A stretch of DNA of 64,000 nucleotides from Novosphingobium sp. (GTDB lineage Bacteria > Pseudomonadota > Alphaproteobacteria > Sphingomonadales > Sphingomonadaceae): contig NZ_JAUYNB010000018.1 of NCBI RefSeq assembly GCF_030699305.1, positions 1 through 64,000 of the forward strand, in the 5' to 3' direction. Numbering within the stretch: the stretch's first letter is position 1; the number at the start of each line of letters is the position of its first letter. Below, piece after piece: positions 25,996 through 34,551 of the stretch. A program made the position numbers and the translations under genes. The notes beneath the pieces were generated by a model. The model did no database searches, was not told the DNA's origin, and worked only from the letters and a program-made list of their open reading frames with translations.

Positions 25996-27300
25996 ATGAC
26001 GACCCAGACCCATCTGATCCACAGCCGCCGGTTTCTGCCGCTGTTTGTTACCCAATTGCTGAACGCCTTCAACGACAACCTGTTCAAGAACGCGATGGTG
26101 CTGTTCGCGATCTATGGGATCTATGAAACCGAGGAACAGGGGGCCGCGTTCAGCGCGCTGGCTTCGGCAGTATTCATCCTGCCGTTCTTCCTGCTCTCGG
26201 CGCTGGCCGGGCAGCTGGCCGACGCGCGCGACAAGGCGCGGATCATCCGCATCGTCAAGGCGTGCGAAATTGTGATCATGATCGTCGGTGCGGGCGGACT
26301 GCTGCTGGCGTGGCAGGGCATGGCGGTGAACACGCTGGCGATGCCGCTGCTGATGCTGGCGCTGTTTGCAATGGGCGTGCATTCCACGTTCTTCGGCCCG
26401 ATCAAGTATGCGATCCTGCCGCAGCACCTGCACCCGCACGAAGTGCTGGCCGGAACCGGACTGGTCGAAGCGGGAACCTATATCGCGATTCTGACCGGCA
26501 CGATTCTGGCCGGGTGGCTGGATGTCGAATGGGCCGCGCTGGGCGTGATGCTGACCGCGCTGGTCGGTTACGCCGTCAGCCGCCACGTCCCGCCCGCGCC
26601 GCCGGTGGGAACGCCCGAACCGCTCGATTACAATATCCTGCGCTCCTCCATCGCGCTGGTCGGCAACACGGTGCATGACCGTCGGGTGTTCCTGGCGATC
26701 ATGGCGATCAGCTTTTTCTGGACGATCGGGTCGGTGCTGTTCATCCAGTTCGGCCCGCTGGCCAAGAACGTGCTGACCGCCAGCAAGGAAGTGGCCAGCC
26801 TGTTTCTGGTGATTTTCTCGGTCGGGGTGGCAATCGGCTCGATCTCGGTCAACGCGCTGCTCAAAGGCACGGTTTCGGCGCGCTACTCGCCGGGATCGGT
26901 GCTGGTGATGGGGCTGTTCGTGGTCGGCTTCTTCATGGTCTGCCGCCACTGGACCCCGCACCCCGGCGGCGAACTGATGGACGCGGGCCGGTTCATGGCC
27001 GAACCGCTGGCCGTGCCGCTGCTGCTGATGTTGCTGGGCATTGCGGTATCAGGGGGGATGTTCGTGGTCCCGCTCTATGCGTTCCTGACCACGTTCGTGG
27101 AAAAATCGCAGACCGCGCGGACCGTGGCGGCGAACAACATCGTCAATTCGGGCGCGATGGTGGCAGGATCGCTGCTGGCGTTCGGGCTGTCGGCTGCGGG
27201 CGTGGCGATCGTCACGCAGTTGCTGCTCAGCGCGGCAATGTGTCTGGTCTCAGCCTGGCTGGGCGCGCTGCTGGTCAAGGCGGAGCGTGCCGCCGCCTGA
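25996..27300 (+). CDS. MFS transporter, LplT-like (probable lysophospholipid transporter)
   Basis: The 434-aa major facilitator protein has about 12 membrane segments. The start region LFVTQLLNAFNDNLFKNAM and the segment HSTFFGPIKYAILPQHLH are the hallmarks of the LplT family, which flips lysophospholipids inward for re-acylation. In many bacteria LplT is next to or fused with the acyltransferase Aas; no Aas partner is adjacent here. The PlsC-like protein at 9.7 kb might serve, which is speculation. It converges on a small gene 5 nt away. Confidence 0.85.
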   Translation: MTTQTHLIHSRRFLPLFVTQLLNAFNDNLFKNAMVLFAIYGIYETEEQGAAFSALASAVFILPFFLLSALAGQLADARDKARIIRIVKACEIVIMIVGAGGLLLAWQGMAVNTLAMPLLMLALFAMGVHSTFFGPIKYAILPQHLHPHEVLAGTGLVEAGTYIAILTGTILAGWLDVEWAALGVMLTALVGYAVSRHVPPAPPVGTPEPLDYNILRSSIALVGNTVHDRRVFLAIMAISFFWTIGSVLFIQFGPLAKNVLTASKEVASLFLVIFSVGVAIGSISVNALLKGTVSARYSPGSVLVMGLFVVGFFMVCRHWTPHPGGELMDAGRFMAEPLAVPLLLMLLGIAVSGGMFVVPLYAFLTTFVEKSQTARTVAANNIVNSGAMVAGSLLAFGLSAAGVAIVTQLLLSAAMCLVSAWLGALLVKAERAAA

Positions 27301-27304
27301 ACGA

Positions 27305-27511
27305 TCAGGCGATGAACGTGCCGACCGCCACGAAGCAAACGCAGTAGGCCACCAGAAAGTCGCGGATTTCGTCCATCGACAGCCAGCGCGGGCGGCGCAC
27401 CGCCTGCACCGGCTCGGTCCCGCGCCGCACATGCGGGGGCAGGCTCGCCAGAAACGGGTGGCGGGCAGTTTCATCAGTAAGGACCAGCGACCGTCTTTTC
27501 ATGTTTTTCAT
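27305..27511 (-). CDS. Conserved-looking 68-aa protein with one membrane segment
   Basis: I do not recognise a named family. The N-terminal half is basic and soluble (MKNMKRRSLVLTDETARHPF, then PPHVRRGTEPV and RRPRWLSMDEI). The C-terminus is a hydrophobic helix (RDFLVAYCVCFVAVGTFIA) that ends at the last residue, as in a tail-anchored inner membrane protein. The frame fits tightly between its neighbours, uses typical codons, and has GGGA before ATG 27511, which supports it being real. A dyad resembling a CtrA site lies 8 nt upstream. Confidence 0.65.
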   Translation of the reverse strand: MKNMKRRSLVLTDETARHPFLASLPPHVRRGTEPVQAVRRPRWLSMDEIRDFLVAYCVCFVAVGTFIA

Positions 27512-27518
27512 GCGTCCC

Positions 27519-27537
27519 GGTTAAGAAGATATTTACC
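27519..27537 (-). promoter_or_regulatory. Possible CtrA-type site upstream of the 68-aa gene
   Basis: GGTTAAGAAGATATTTACC is a near-perfect dyad (GGTWAA-N7-TTWACC) and matches the alphaproteobacterial CtrA consensus TTAA-N7-TTAA at seven of eight positions. It lies 8 nt from the start of the 68-aa gene on the minus strand. Binding there would block expression. The match could be chance. Confidence 0.35.
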
Positions 27538-27583
27538 ACCCCGCCACCCGGAAAATCGCGGTTAACGGCGGCCTTCCCGAAGT

Positions 27584-27616
27584 GGGACAGTAACCATTCC
27601 TGTTGGTTACTGTCCC
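27584..27616. promoter_or_regulatory. 12-bp perfect inverted repeat upstream of the TPP enzyme gene
   Basis: GGGACAGTAACC (27584-27595) and GGTTACTGTCCC (27605-27616) are perfect inverse copies separated by 9 nt. The structure lies 54 nt before the start at 27670. It could be an operator for a dimeric repressor or a hairpin in the 5' leader. No T-run follows. Confidence 0.5.
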
Positions 27617-27669
27617 GCGCGGCGTCGCCCGCGTTGCCGAGCGCGCGCGGCGCGGCTAGCATTCGGGCC

Positions 27670-29340
27670 ATGACCCAAACCCAGACCGTTACCGGTGGCC
27701 GCCTGCTGGTCGATTGCCTGATCGCGCAGGGCTGCGACCGCATCTTCACCGTGCCGGGCGAAAGCTTTCTGGCCGTGCTCGATGCGCTGCACGATTCGCC
27801 TGAAATCGACACCGTCGTCTGCCGCCAGGAAGGCGGCGCGGCGTTCATGGCCTGCGCGGATGGCACGATGACCGGCCAGCCCGGCGTCTGCTTCGTCACG
27901 CGCGGACCCGGCGCGACCAACGCCAGCATCGGCGTGCACGTGGCGATGCAGGATTCGCAGCCGATGATCCTGTTCATCGGCGACGTCGATCGGGGGATGC
28001 GCGACCGCGAAGGGTTTCAGGAAGTCGATTTTCAGGCGATGTTCGCGCCGCTGAGCAAATGGGCCGCGCGGATCGACGATCCGGCCCGCATTCCCGAATA
28101 TATCGCCCGCGCCTGGTCGACCGCGATCTCCGGCCGCCCCGGCCCGGTCGTGCTGGCCCTGCCGGAAGACATGCTGCTGGAACCGGTCACCGGCCAGACC
28201 CCCCGCCCCGCTGTCACCCGCCCGGCGCAGGCCGTCTGCCCCGATGCGCTGGGCGCCGCGCTGGAGCTGGTCGGAGAAGCTGCGGCCCCCATCGCGATCA
28301 TCGGCGGCGCGGGCTGGAACGCCAAGGCGCGCGAACACTTCACCCGCTTCGCCGAAAAGATCGGCCTGCCCGTGGCCGGTGCGTTCCGGCGGCAGGACGC
28401 GATTCCCAATTCCAGCAAGGTCTGGGCGGGGAACCTGGGCTATGGCCCCAATCCCAAGCTGGTAGAACGGATCAAGCTGGCCGACGTCGTGCTGGTGGTC
28501 GGCGCACGGCTGGGTGAGGCGACGACCGACAGCTACACCCTGATCACGCCCGAGCATCCCGGCCAGACGCTGATCCACATTCACCCCGATCCCGACGAAC
28601 TGGGCCGCGTCTATCGCCCGGATCTGGCGATCTGCGCCGACATGGCGGAATTTGCCGAAGCCGCCGCGCTGTGGTGCGATGATGTAATCCCGTTCGACGC
28701 GGGCGAACTGGCGCACGCGGAATGGCTGGACTGGACCACCGCCAAGCCCGCCGCCTATCGGCTCGACATGGCCGCCTGCGTCACCGCGATGCGCGCCGCG
28801 CTGCCGGATGACAGCTTCATCTGCAACGGCGCGGGCAATTTTTCAGGCTGGTGGCACCGCTATTGGCACTACAACGGCTTTCCCTGCCAGCTGGCCCCCA
28901 CCGCCGGGGCGATGGGTTACGGCGTTCCCGCCGCCGTCGCCGCCGCGCGCCGGTTTCCGGACCGCACCGTGGTGGCGCTGGCCGGCGACGGCGATTTCCT
29001 GATGAACGGACAGGAACTGGCCACTGCCGCGCAATATGGCTGCAACCTGCTGGTCGTGCTGGTCGACAACGGCGCTTACGGCACGATCCGGATGCATCAG
29101 GAGCGCGAATTTCCGGAGCGCGTTTCCGCCACCACGCTGGCCAACCCCGATTTCGCCGCCCTCGCCCGCGCGTTCGGCGGCTGGGCAGAGCGGGTGGAAA
29201 CCACCGCCCAGTTCACCGCCGCGCTGGCCGAAGCGCAGGCGCGCGAGGGCTTGCGGCTGCTGCATCTGGTAATCGACGTGGAACAACTCAGCGCGGGCGG
29301 CGCGACGATTTCAGGGTTGCGGGCGAAAGCGGGAAGTTAG
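27670..29340 (+). CDS. Thiamine pyrophosphate-dependent enzyme of the acetolactate synthase-like family
   Basis: The 556-aa protein has three TPP-enzyme domains. The catalytic Glu that activates TPP is in FTVPGESFLAVLDAL near residue 38, and the ring-binding segment is VVCRQEGGAAFMA. The C-terminal TPP/metal motif is GDGDFLMNGQELATAAQYG, ending in DNGAYGTIRMHQ. A central domain (ALELVGEAAAPIAIIGGAGW) is present. No small regulatory subunit gene (ilvN) is adjacent, so it is probably not the biosynthetic acetolactate synthase; a decarboxylase or carboligase role is possible. Its TAG overlaps the stop of the opposing EVE gene. Confidence 0.85.
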   Translation: MTQTQTVTGGRLLVDCLIAQGCDRIFTVPGESFLAVLDALHDSPEIDTVVCRQEGGAAFMACADGTMTGQPGVCFVTRGPGATNASIGVHVAMQDSQPMILFIGDVDRGMRDREGFQEVDFQAMFAPLSKWAARIDDPARIPEYIARAWSTAISGRPGPVVLALPEDMLLEPVTGQTPRPAVTRPAQAVCPDALGAALELVGEAAAPIAIIGGAGWNAKAREHFTRFAEKIGLPVAGAFRRQDAIPNSSKVWAGNLGYGPNPKLVERIKLADVVLVVGARLGEATTDSYTLITPEHPGQTLIHIHPDPDELGRVYRPDLAICADMAEFAEAAALWCDDVIPFDAGELAHAEWLDWTTAKPAAYRLDMAACVTAMRAALPDDSFICNGAGNFSGWWHRYWHYNGFPCQLAPTAGAMGYGVPAAVAAARRFPDRTVVALAGDGDFLMNGQELATAAQYGCNLLVVLVDNGAYGTIRMHQEREFPERVSATTLANPDFAALARAFGGWAERVETTAQFTAALAEAQAREGLRLLHLVIDVEQLSAGGATISGLRAKAGS

Positions 29341-29756
29341 CCCTCGGCCAGCGTCAGGATATAGTCCCATTCCGACGGCTTCACCGCGCTGACGGAGAGG
29401 CGGAACTTGGTCAGCAGGTCCATGTCGGCCAGCGCCGGATCGGCCTTGATTTCCTTCAGCGTCACGGTGCGCGCCAGCTTGCGCACGGGCTTCAGCTTCA
29501 CGGCGGACCAGCGGCCGGTATCGTCGGTCGGGTCGGGGATGTTCGATGCGGTAATCTCTGCGATTCCAACGATCTCTACCCCGATATTGGAGTGATAGAA
29601 GAACACCTGATCGCCCGGCTGCATCGCCCGCAGGTTGTTGCGCGCGGTGTAATTGCGCACCCCGTCCCACGTGCCTTCGCCCTCGGCCACCAGATCGTCC
29701 CAGCTGTAGGCATCGGGTTCTGATTTCATCAGCCAGTAGGATTTGATTTTGGTCAT
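29337..29756 (-). CDS. EVE domain-containing protein (thymocyte nuclear protein 1 family)
   Basis: The 139-aa protein is a single EVE domain, a PUA-like fold that binds modified nucleobases. Key segments are MKSEPDAYSWDDL, TWDGVRNYTARNNLRAM, GDQVFFYHSNIGVEIVG, and KFRLSVSAVKPSEWDYI, which form the aromatic pocket. Bacterial members are found alone or fused to restriction-like nucleases; none is adjacent here. The start is ATG 29756 (MTKIKSYWLMKSEP); the open frame continues upstream without a plausible start. The stop shares two bases with the TPP enzyme gene's stop. Confidence 0.93.
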   Translation of the reverse strand: MTKIKSYWLMKSEPDAYSWDDLVAEGEGTWDGVRNYTARNNLRAMQPGDQVFFYHSNIGVEIVGIAEITASNIPDPTDDTGRWSAVKLKPVRKLARTVTLKEIKADPALADMDLLTKFRLSVSAVKPSEWDYILTLAEG

Positions 29757-29819
29757 GCCAGCACTCACGAAAACGACTATGGCCGGGGCATAGCCACAGA
29801 TTTTCGGAAACGTCCACTT

Positions 29820-30755
29820 ATGCCACTTACCACTTTGCCCGTGCTGTCGCTGGCCGACGATGCGGCCGCCTTTTCCCAGGCGATCGGGGACAGCTTCAAG
29901 ACCTTCGGCTTTGCCATGGTCAAGGATTTCGACATCGACCCTGCCCTGATCGACCGGGCGTGGCAGCTGTCGGAACAGTTCTTTGCCCTGCCCGAAGCGG
30001 AAAAGCGCAGCTATCACGATCCCGCGATTGCCGGTGCGCGCGGTTACACCCCGTTCGGCACCGAAATCGCCAAGGGCGCGAAGGCGCACGACCTCAAGGA
30101 ATTCTGGCACATCGGCCGCGACCTGCCCGATGGTAGTCCGCTGGCCGATTCGATGCCGCCGAACGTCTGGCCCGCCCAGCCTGAAGGTTTCCGCGAGGTG
30201 TTCCGGGAGCTCTACGCCCAGTTCGACCGCACCGGTGCGACGATCCTGTCGCGCATCGCCATCTACCTCGGGCTGGATGAACACTGGTTCGATGCCGGGA
30301 TCGAGGACGGCAATTCGGTCATGCGGCTGCTGCACTATCCGCCGCTCGACATTACCGATGGCGAAGCGATCCGCGCCGGGGCGCACGGCGACATCAACCT
30401 GATCACCCTGCTGCTGGGGGCCGAGGAAGCAGGCCTTGAACTGCTGGGCAAGGACGGCAGCTGGATCAGCGCGTCCCCGCCCGAAGGCGCGATGGTGATC
30501 AATGTCGGTGACATGCTGGAGCGGCTGACCAACCATGTCCTGCCCAGCACGATCCACCGCGTGCGCAATCCCAACCCGGAACGCGCCCGCTTCAGCCGCT
30601 ATTCGATGCCGTTCTTCCTGCATTTGCGCAGCGACTTTCCGATTGCGACCCTGCGGCAGTGCGTGACGCCGGAAAACCCGGATCGCTATCCGCAGCCGAT
30701 CCTGGCGGACGATTTCCTGCAACAGCGGCTGCGCGAAATCGGCCTGAAAAAGTAG
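29820..30755 (+). CDS. Isopenicillin N synthase-like Fe(II)/2-oxoglutarate-dependent oxygenase
   Basis: The 311-aa protein has a DIOX_N-type N-terminus (FKTFGFAMVKDFDID...) and a double-stranded beta-helix core. The iron ligands are HxD in GAHGDINLITLL and the distal His in STIHRVRNP; R-x-S for 2-oxoglutarate is in RFSRYSMPFF. Members of this family hydroxylate or oxidise small molecules; the substrate is unknown. No biosynthetic neighbours give a clue. The start at ATG 29820 follows an opposing start 63 nt away, so the gap holds divergent promoters. Confidence 0.88.
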   Translation: MPLTTLPVLSLADDAAAFSQAIGDSFKTFGFAMVKDFDIDPALIDRAWQLSEQFFALPEAEKRSYHDPAIAGARGYTPFGTEIAKGAKAHDLKEFWHIGRDLPDGSPLADSMPPNVWPAQPEGFREVFRELYAQFDRTGATILSRIAIYLGLDEHWFDAGIEDGNSVMRLLHYPPLDITDGEAIRAGAHGDINLITLLLGAEEAGLELLGKDGSWISASPPEGAMVINVGDMLERLTNHVLPSTIHRVRNPNPERARFSRYSMPFFLHLRSDFPIATLRQCVTPENPDRYPQPILADDFLQQRLREIGLKK

Positions 30756-30834
30756 GCGGGACCGGTGCCATGAGGATTAACGCAATCTTCAGCACGGTTT
30801 GCGATATTTCCCCAAACCATTGGCGAGGGGGCAT

Positions 30835-32517
30835 ATGCCAGCCATGCAAGCGAAGGGGTTCAATTCCGGCACCAACAGCCGCCAGCGCAAGTTGCGTCTT
30901 GGTGCGGCGGAGCGGGATATCGTCACGCTGGGCATCGCCCTGGCGGCAATCCTGCTGTTTGTCGGCACCGGCAGCCATGTCCTGCCGGACGTCATGCGGT
31001 CGATCCACGGCACCGGCAAGGGCCCGGACCAGACGCTGGCCACCGCGCTGCTGCTCAACATCGCCCTGATCATCTTTGGCTGGCGGCGTTACAAGCAGCT
31101 GACCGGTGAAGTCAACGAGCGCCGCAAGGCCGAGGAACAGGCCCGCATCCTGGCGGAAACCGATCCGCTGACCGGGTGTCTCAACCGCCGCAGCGTGGCC
31201 CCCGCCACCGACCGGCTGATCGCCCAGGCCCGCCAGCGCGGGCAGGCGATTGCGTTCGTGATGCTCGATCTCGACAATTTCAAGATGGTCAACGACCTCA
31301 ACGGCCACGCCACCGGCGATGTGCTGCTGCGCGCGGCGGCCGAGCGGATTGCCGCCCAGGTTCCGGCGGACGGCTTGCTCGCCCGGATCGGCGGGGACGA
31401 ATTCGCCGTGGTGATCGCATTTGATCCGGCCGAGCCAGCTGTGGTTGACCGGCTCGCATCGCGGCTGATCGACGCGGTCGCGCAGGCGGTGTTCGTCAAC
31501 TCGCTGGAAATCGAAAGCACCGTTTCGGTCGGCCTGAGCCGCAGCGACGGCGATGACGCGCCGGTCGATGCGCAAACGCTGATGCATATGGCCGATATCG
31601 CCATGTACCACGCCAAGAAACGCGGCCGGAACCGCTATTACTGGTTCGAGCATTCGATGGAGAGCGAACTGCGGTTCCGCAGCGAGCTGGAAGCAGGGAT
31701 TCGCCGGGGCGTTCCGGCGGGCGAATTCGTGCCCTATTACGAAAAACAGATCGATCTGGCCACGGGCGAGATCGTCGGATTTGAAATGCTGGCGCGGTGG
31801 AATTCGCCGTCGCTGGGGCTGGTCAGCCCGGAACTGTTCATCCCCGTGGCCGAGGAAATCGGCGTGATCGCCGACTTGTCGGAACATGTAATCCGTCAGG
31901 CCTTGCAGGATGCCAAACACTGGAACCCGAAGCTGACGCTGTCGGTCAACATCTCGCCGGTTCAGCTGCGCGATCCGTGGTTCGCGCAAAAACTGCTGAA
32001 ACTGCTGGTCGAGGCCAACTTCCCGCCCAACCGGCTGGAAATCGAAATCACCGAAAGCAGCCTGCATGACAACATCGGGCTGGTCCGCTCGATGATTACC
32101 AGTCTGAAAAATCAGGGTATCCGGGTCAGTCTGGATGACTTTGGCACCGGCTACAGCTCGCTCTCGCAGCTGCGTACCTTGCCGTTTGACCGGATCAAGA
32201 TCGACCGCAGCTTCATCACCTCGCTGCCGGACAGCAAGGATTCGGCCACCATCGTTCAGTCGATCGTCGCGCTGGGCGAAGGCCTGGGCCTGCCGATTAC
32301 GGCCGAAGGCGTGGAGAGCGAGGAAGTGCTGCGCGAACTGCGCAAGTTCAGCGGCCTGAAAGCGCAGGGCTATCTCTATGGGATGCCTGAAACCGCCCAG
32401 ACCACCCAGACCGAGCTGGCCCAGCTGGACCTGCTGCTGGACCGCGCCAAGGCGTTGCCAGTCGCCCCGCTGATCGACCTGCCAATCGACGACCTGCCGA
32501 CCCAGCGTCAGGCCTGA
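30835..32517 (+). CDS. Membrane-anchored diguanylate cyclase/phosphodiesterase (GGDEF-EAL)
   Basis: The 560-aa protein has two N-terminal membrane helices (residues about 28-47 and 65-85), a short linker helix, a GGDEF domain (IGGDEF intact) and an EAL domain. The EAL motif reads EML, a tolerated variant. The other catalytic residues are in place: SVNISP, EITES, DDFGTGYSS, KIDRSF, GVES, and QGYLYG. So both c-di-GMP synthesis and hydrolysis look possible. No sensory domain other than the membrane part is seen. The start at ATG 30835 has GAGGGGG upstream; an upstream TTG is less likely. A PilZ receptor is encoded at 45.5 kb. Confidence 0.92.
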   Translation: MPAMQAKGFNSGTNSRQRKLRLGAAERDIVTLGIALAAILLFVGTGSHVLPDVMRSIHGTGKGPDQTLATALLLNIALIIFGWRRYKQLTGEVNERRKAEEQARILAETDPLTGCLNRRSVAPATDRLIAQARQRGQAIAFVMLDLDNFKMVNDLNGHATGDVLLRAAAERIAAQVPADGLLARIGGDEFAVVIAFDPAEPAVVDRLASRLIDAVAQAVFVNSLEIESTVSVGLSRSDGDDAPVDAQTLMHMADIAMYHAKKRGRNRYYWFEHSMESELRFRSELEAGIRRGVPAGEFVPYYEKQIDLATGEIVGFEMLARWNSPSLGLVSPELFIPVAEEIGVIADLSEHVIRQALQDAKHWNPKLTLSVNISPVQLRDPWFAQKLLKLLVEANFPPNRLEIEITESSLHDNIGLVRSMITSLKNQGIRVSLDDFGTGYSSLSQLRTLPFDRIKIDRSFITSLPDSKDSATIVQSIVALGEGLGLPITAEGVESEEVLRELRKFSGLKAQGYLYGMPETAQTTQTELAQLDLLLDRAKALPVAPLIDLPIDDLPTQRQA

Positions 32518-32563
32518 CGCACACAGACTGGACCTGACCCCGCGCAGCCCCTAAAGCGCGGGC

Positions 32564-33382
32564 ATGCGCGTTCCTTTCATCAAGATGCACGGTCTGGGCA
32601 ACGATTTCATCGTGCTCGACGGGCGCGTGCAGGCCGTGCCGCCGATGACCGGCGCATTGGCCGCCGCGCTGGCTGACCGGCATACCGGGATCGGCTGCGA
32701 CCAGCTGATCCTGCTGGAACCGTCCTCGACCGCCGATTTCCGGATGCGGATTTTCAATGCCGATGGCAGCGAAGTGGAAGCCTGCGGCAACGCCACCCGC
32801 GCGGTCGGCGTGCTGCACGGCGCGGCCGCCCGGATCGAGACGCTGGGGGGCGAGCTGATGGCCACCCCCGCAGACGGCGGCATCGCGGTCGATATGGGAC
32901 TGCCCCGGTTCGAGTGGGACCAGATTCCGCTGGCCTATCCGATGGACACCCACTCCATGCCGGTCGCGTGGGAGGAACTGGATCAGCCCACCGCCGTCAA
33001 CGTCGGCAATCCGCACGTGATCTTCTTCGTGCCCGATACCGATGCGCTGGAACTCGACCGGCTGGGTCCGGAGATCGAGCATGATCCGCTGTTTCCGCAG
33101 CGCGTGAACGTCAATGCCGCGACGGTTCTCAGCCGCACGCACATCCGCCTGCGGGTATGGGAACGCGGCGTCGGCCTGACCCGCGCGTGCGGCACCGGGG
33201 CCTGTGCGACGGCCATCGGCGCGATGCGCCGGGGGCTGGTGGAGCGCAGCGTGACCGTATCTCTCCCCGGCGGCGATTTGCTGATCGACTGGACCGCCGA
33301 AGGGCGCATCCGGATGACCGGCCCGGCGGTGGAAAGCTTTCGCGGCACGTTCGATCCGGCCACTTATGGTGGCGCCGGGTGA
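32564..33382 (+). CDS. dapF: Diaminopimelate epimerase
   Basis: This 272-aa cofactor-free racemase converts LL- to meso-diaminopimelate for lysine and peptidoglycan. The two catalytic Cys are in VEACGNATR (about residue 74) and TRACGTGACA (about residue 210). The N-terminus MRVPFIKMHGLGNDFIVLDG is diagnostic. Its stop overlaps the GTG start of mtaB (GTGA), starting a four-gene overlapping run dapF-mtaB-ftsY-yciB. Confidence 0.96.
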   Translation: MRVPFIKMHGLGNDFIVLDGRVQAVPPMTGALAAALADRHTGIGCDQLILLEPSSTADFRMRIFNADGSEVEACGNATRAVGVLHGAAARIETLGGELMATPADGGIAVDMGLPRFEWDQIPLAYPMDTHSMPVAWEELDQPTAVNVGNPHVIFFVPDTDALELDRLGPEIEHDPLFPQRVNVNAATVLSRTHIRLRVWERGVGLTRACGTGACATAIGAMRRGLVERSVTVSLPGGDLLIDWTAEGRIRMTGPAVESFRGTFDPATYGGAG

Positions 33383-34551
33383 CGGTGGAAGTGATTTCGC
33401 TGGGTTGCCGGCTGAACCTGTCCGAAAGTGAAGACCTGCGACGGATGCTGGGGGCAGAGCGCGATCTGGTCGTCATCAACTCCTGCGCCGTCACGTCCGA
33501 AGCCGTGCGCCAGACCCGTCAGGCGATCCGCCGCGCACGCAAGGCCAACCCCGCCGCGCGCCTGCTGGTCACTGGCTGCGCGGCAGAAGTCGAACGCGCC
33601 GCGCTGGGGGCCATGCCCGAAGTCGACGGGCTGATCGCCAACACCGCCAAGCTCGATCCGCGCAGCTGGAATGTCGCGCCCGCGCCCGCATCCACGCTCA
33701 GCCAGCACACCCGCGCCTTCATCGCGGTGCAGAACGGCTGCGACCATGCCTGCACCTTCTGCGTGATCCCGCAAGGGCGCGGGCCCAGCCGCTCCGTGCC
33801 GGTAGCCGACGTGCTGCGCGATACGGCAAGGCAGCTCGATTCCGGGGCACAGGAAGTGGTGCTGACCGGGGTGGACCTGACCAGCTGGGGCCATGACCTG
33901 CCCGGTGCGCCGGGTCTGGGCGTGCTGGTCGCGGCGCTGCTGGATGCCTTTCCGGCCCTGCCCCGGCTGCGGTTGTCCTCGCTCGACGGGGTGGGAATCG
34001 ACGCGCAGTTGTTCGAGTTGCTGGCCGGTGAACCGCGCGTGATGCCGCATGTCCATCTGTCGCTCCAGCACGGCCATGACCTGATCCTCAAGCGGATGAA
34101 GCGCCGCCACAGCCGCGCCGATGCGGTGGAGCTGGTGGCCCGCCTGAAAGACCGCCGCCCGGACATCGCCATCGGCGCTGACCTGATCGCGGGCTTCCCG
34201 ACCGAGGACGATGCGGCCCACGCCGCCAACCTGTCGATCATCGCGCAGCTTGGCGTGGTCCACGGCCACGTCTTCCCCTACTCGCCGCGCCCCGGCACGC
34301 CCGCCGCGCGGATGCCGCAGCTGGACCCCGCCACGATCCGCGCCCGCGCCGCCGATCTGCGCGCCGCCGTGGCCGTCCAGCGCAGCGCATGGCTGGCCCG
34401 CCTGATCGCCCAGCCGCAACAGGTGCTTGCGGAGCGCGACGGGACGGGCCATGCGGAAAACTTCGCACGGGTGCGCCTTGCCCCCCACATCACCGCCGGA
34501 ACCATCGTGACCGTGATACCTGACCGCATTACCGAAGGCCTGCTGGCATGA
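33379..34551 (+). CDS. mtaB: tRNA t6A37 methylthiotransferase MtaB-type radical SAM enzyme
   Basis: The 390-aa enzyme adds a methylthio group to t6A37, using the base made by the Tsa proteins. N-terminal cluster Cys are in SLGCRLN, INSCAVTSEA, and VTGCAAE; the radical SAM motif is CDHACTFCVIPQGRG. A short TRAM-like tail closes it. The start is GTG 33379, overlapping dapF by 4 nt; the frame is open further upstream inside dapF, but the family begins at VEVISLGCRLN. It overlaps ftsY by 4 nt. It is somewhat shorter than MiaB here (444 aa). Confidence 0.92.
   Translation: MTVEVISLGCRLNLSESEDLRRMLGAERDLVVINSCAVTSEAVRQTRQAIRRARKANPAARLLVTGCAAEVERAALGAMPEVDGLIANTAKLDPRSWNVAPAPASTLSQHTRAFIAVQNGCDHACTFCVIPQGRGPSRSVPVADVLRDTARQLDSGAQEVVLTGVDLTSWGHDLPGAPGLGVLVAALLDAFPALPRLRLSSLDGVGIDAQLFELLAGEPRVMPHVHLSLQHGHDLILKRMKRRHSRADAVELVARLKDRRPDIAIGADLIAGFPTEDDAAHAANLSIIAQLGVVHGHVFPYSPRPGTPAARMPQLDPATIRARAADLRAAVAVQRSAWLARLIAQPQQVLAERDGTGHAENFARVRLAPHITAGTIVTVIPDRITEGLLA

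Noticed and set aside
29757..30722. A large N-terminal extension of the EVE protein on the minus strand
   Set aside because: The extension runs antisense through the oxygenase gene and lacks conserved features; ATG 29756 matches the family start.
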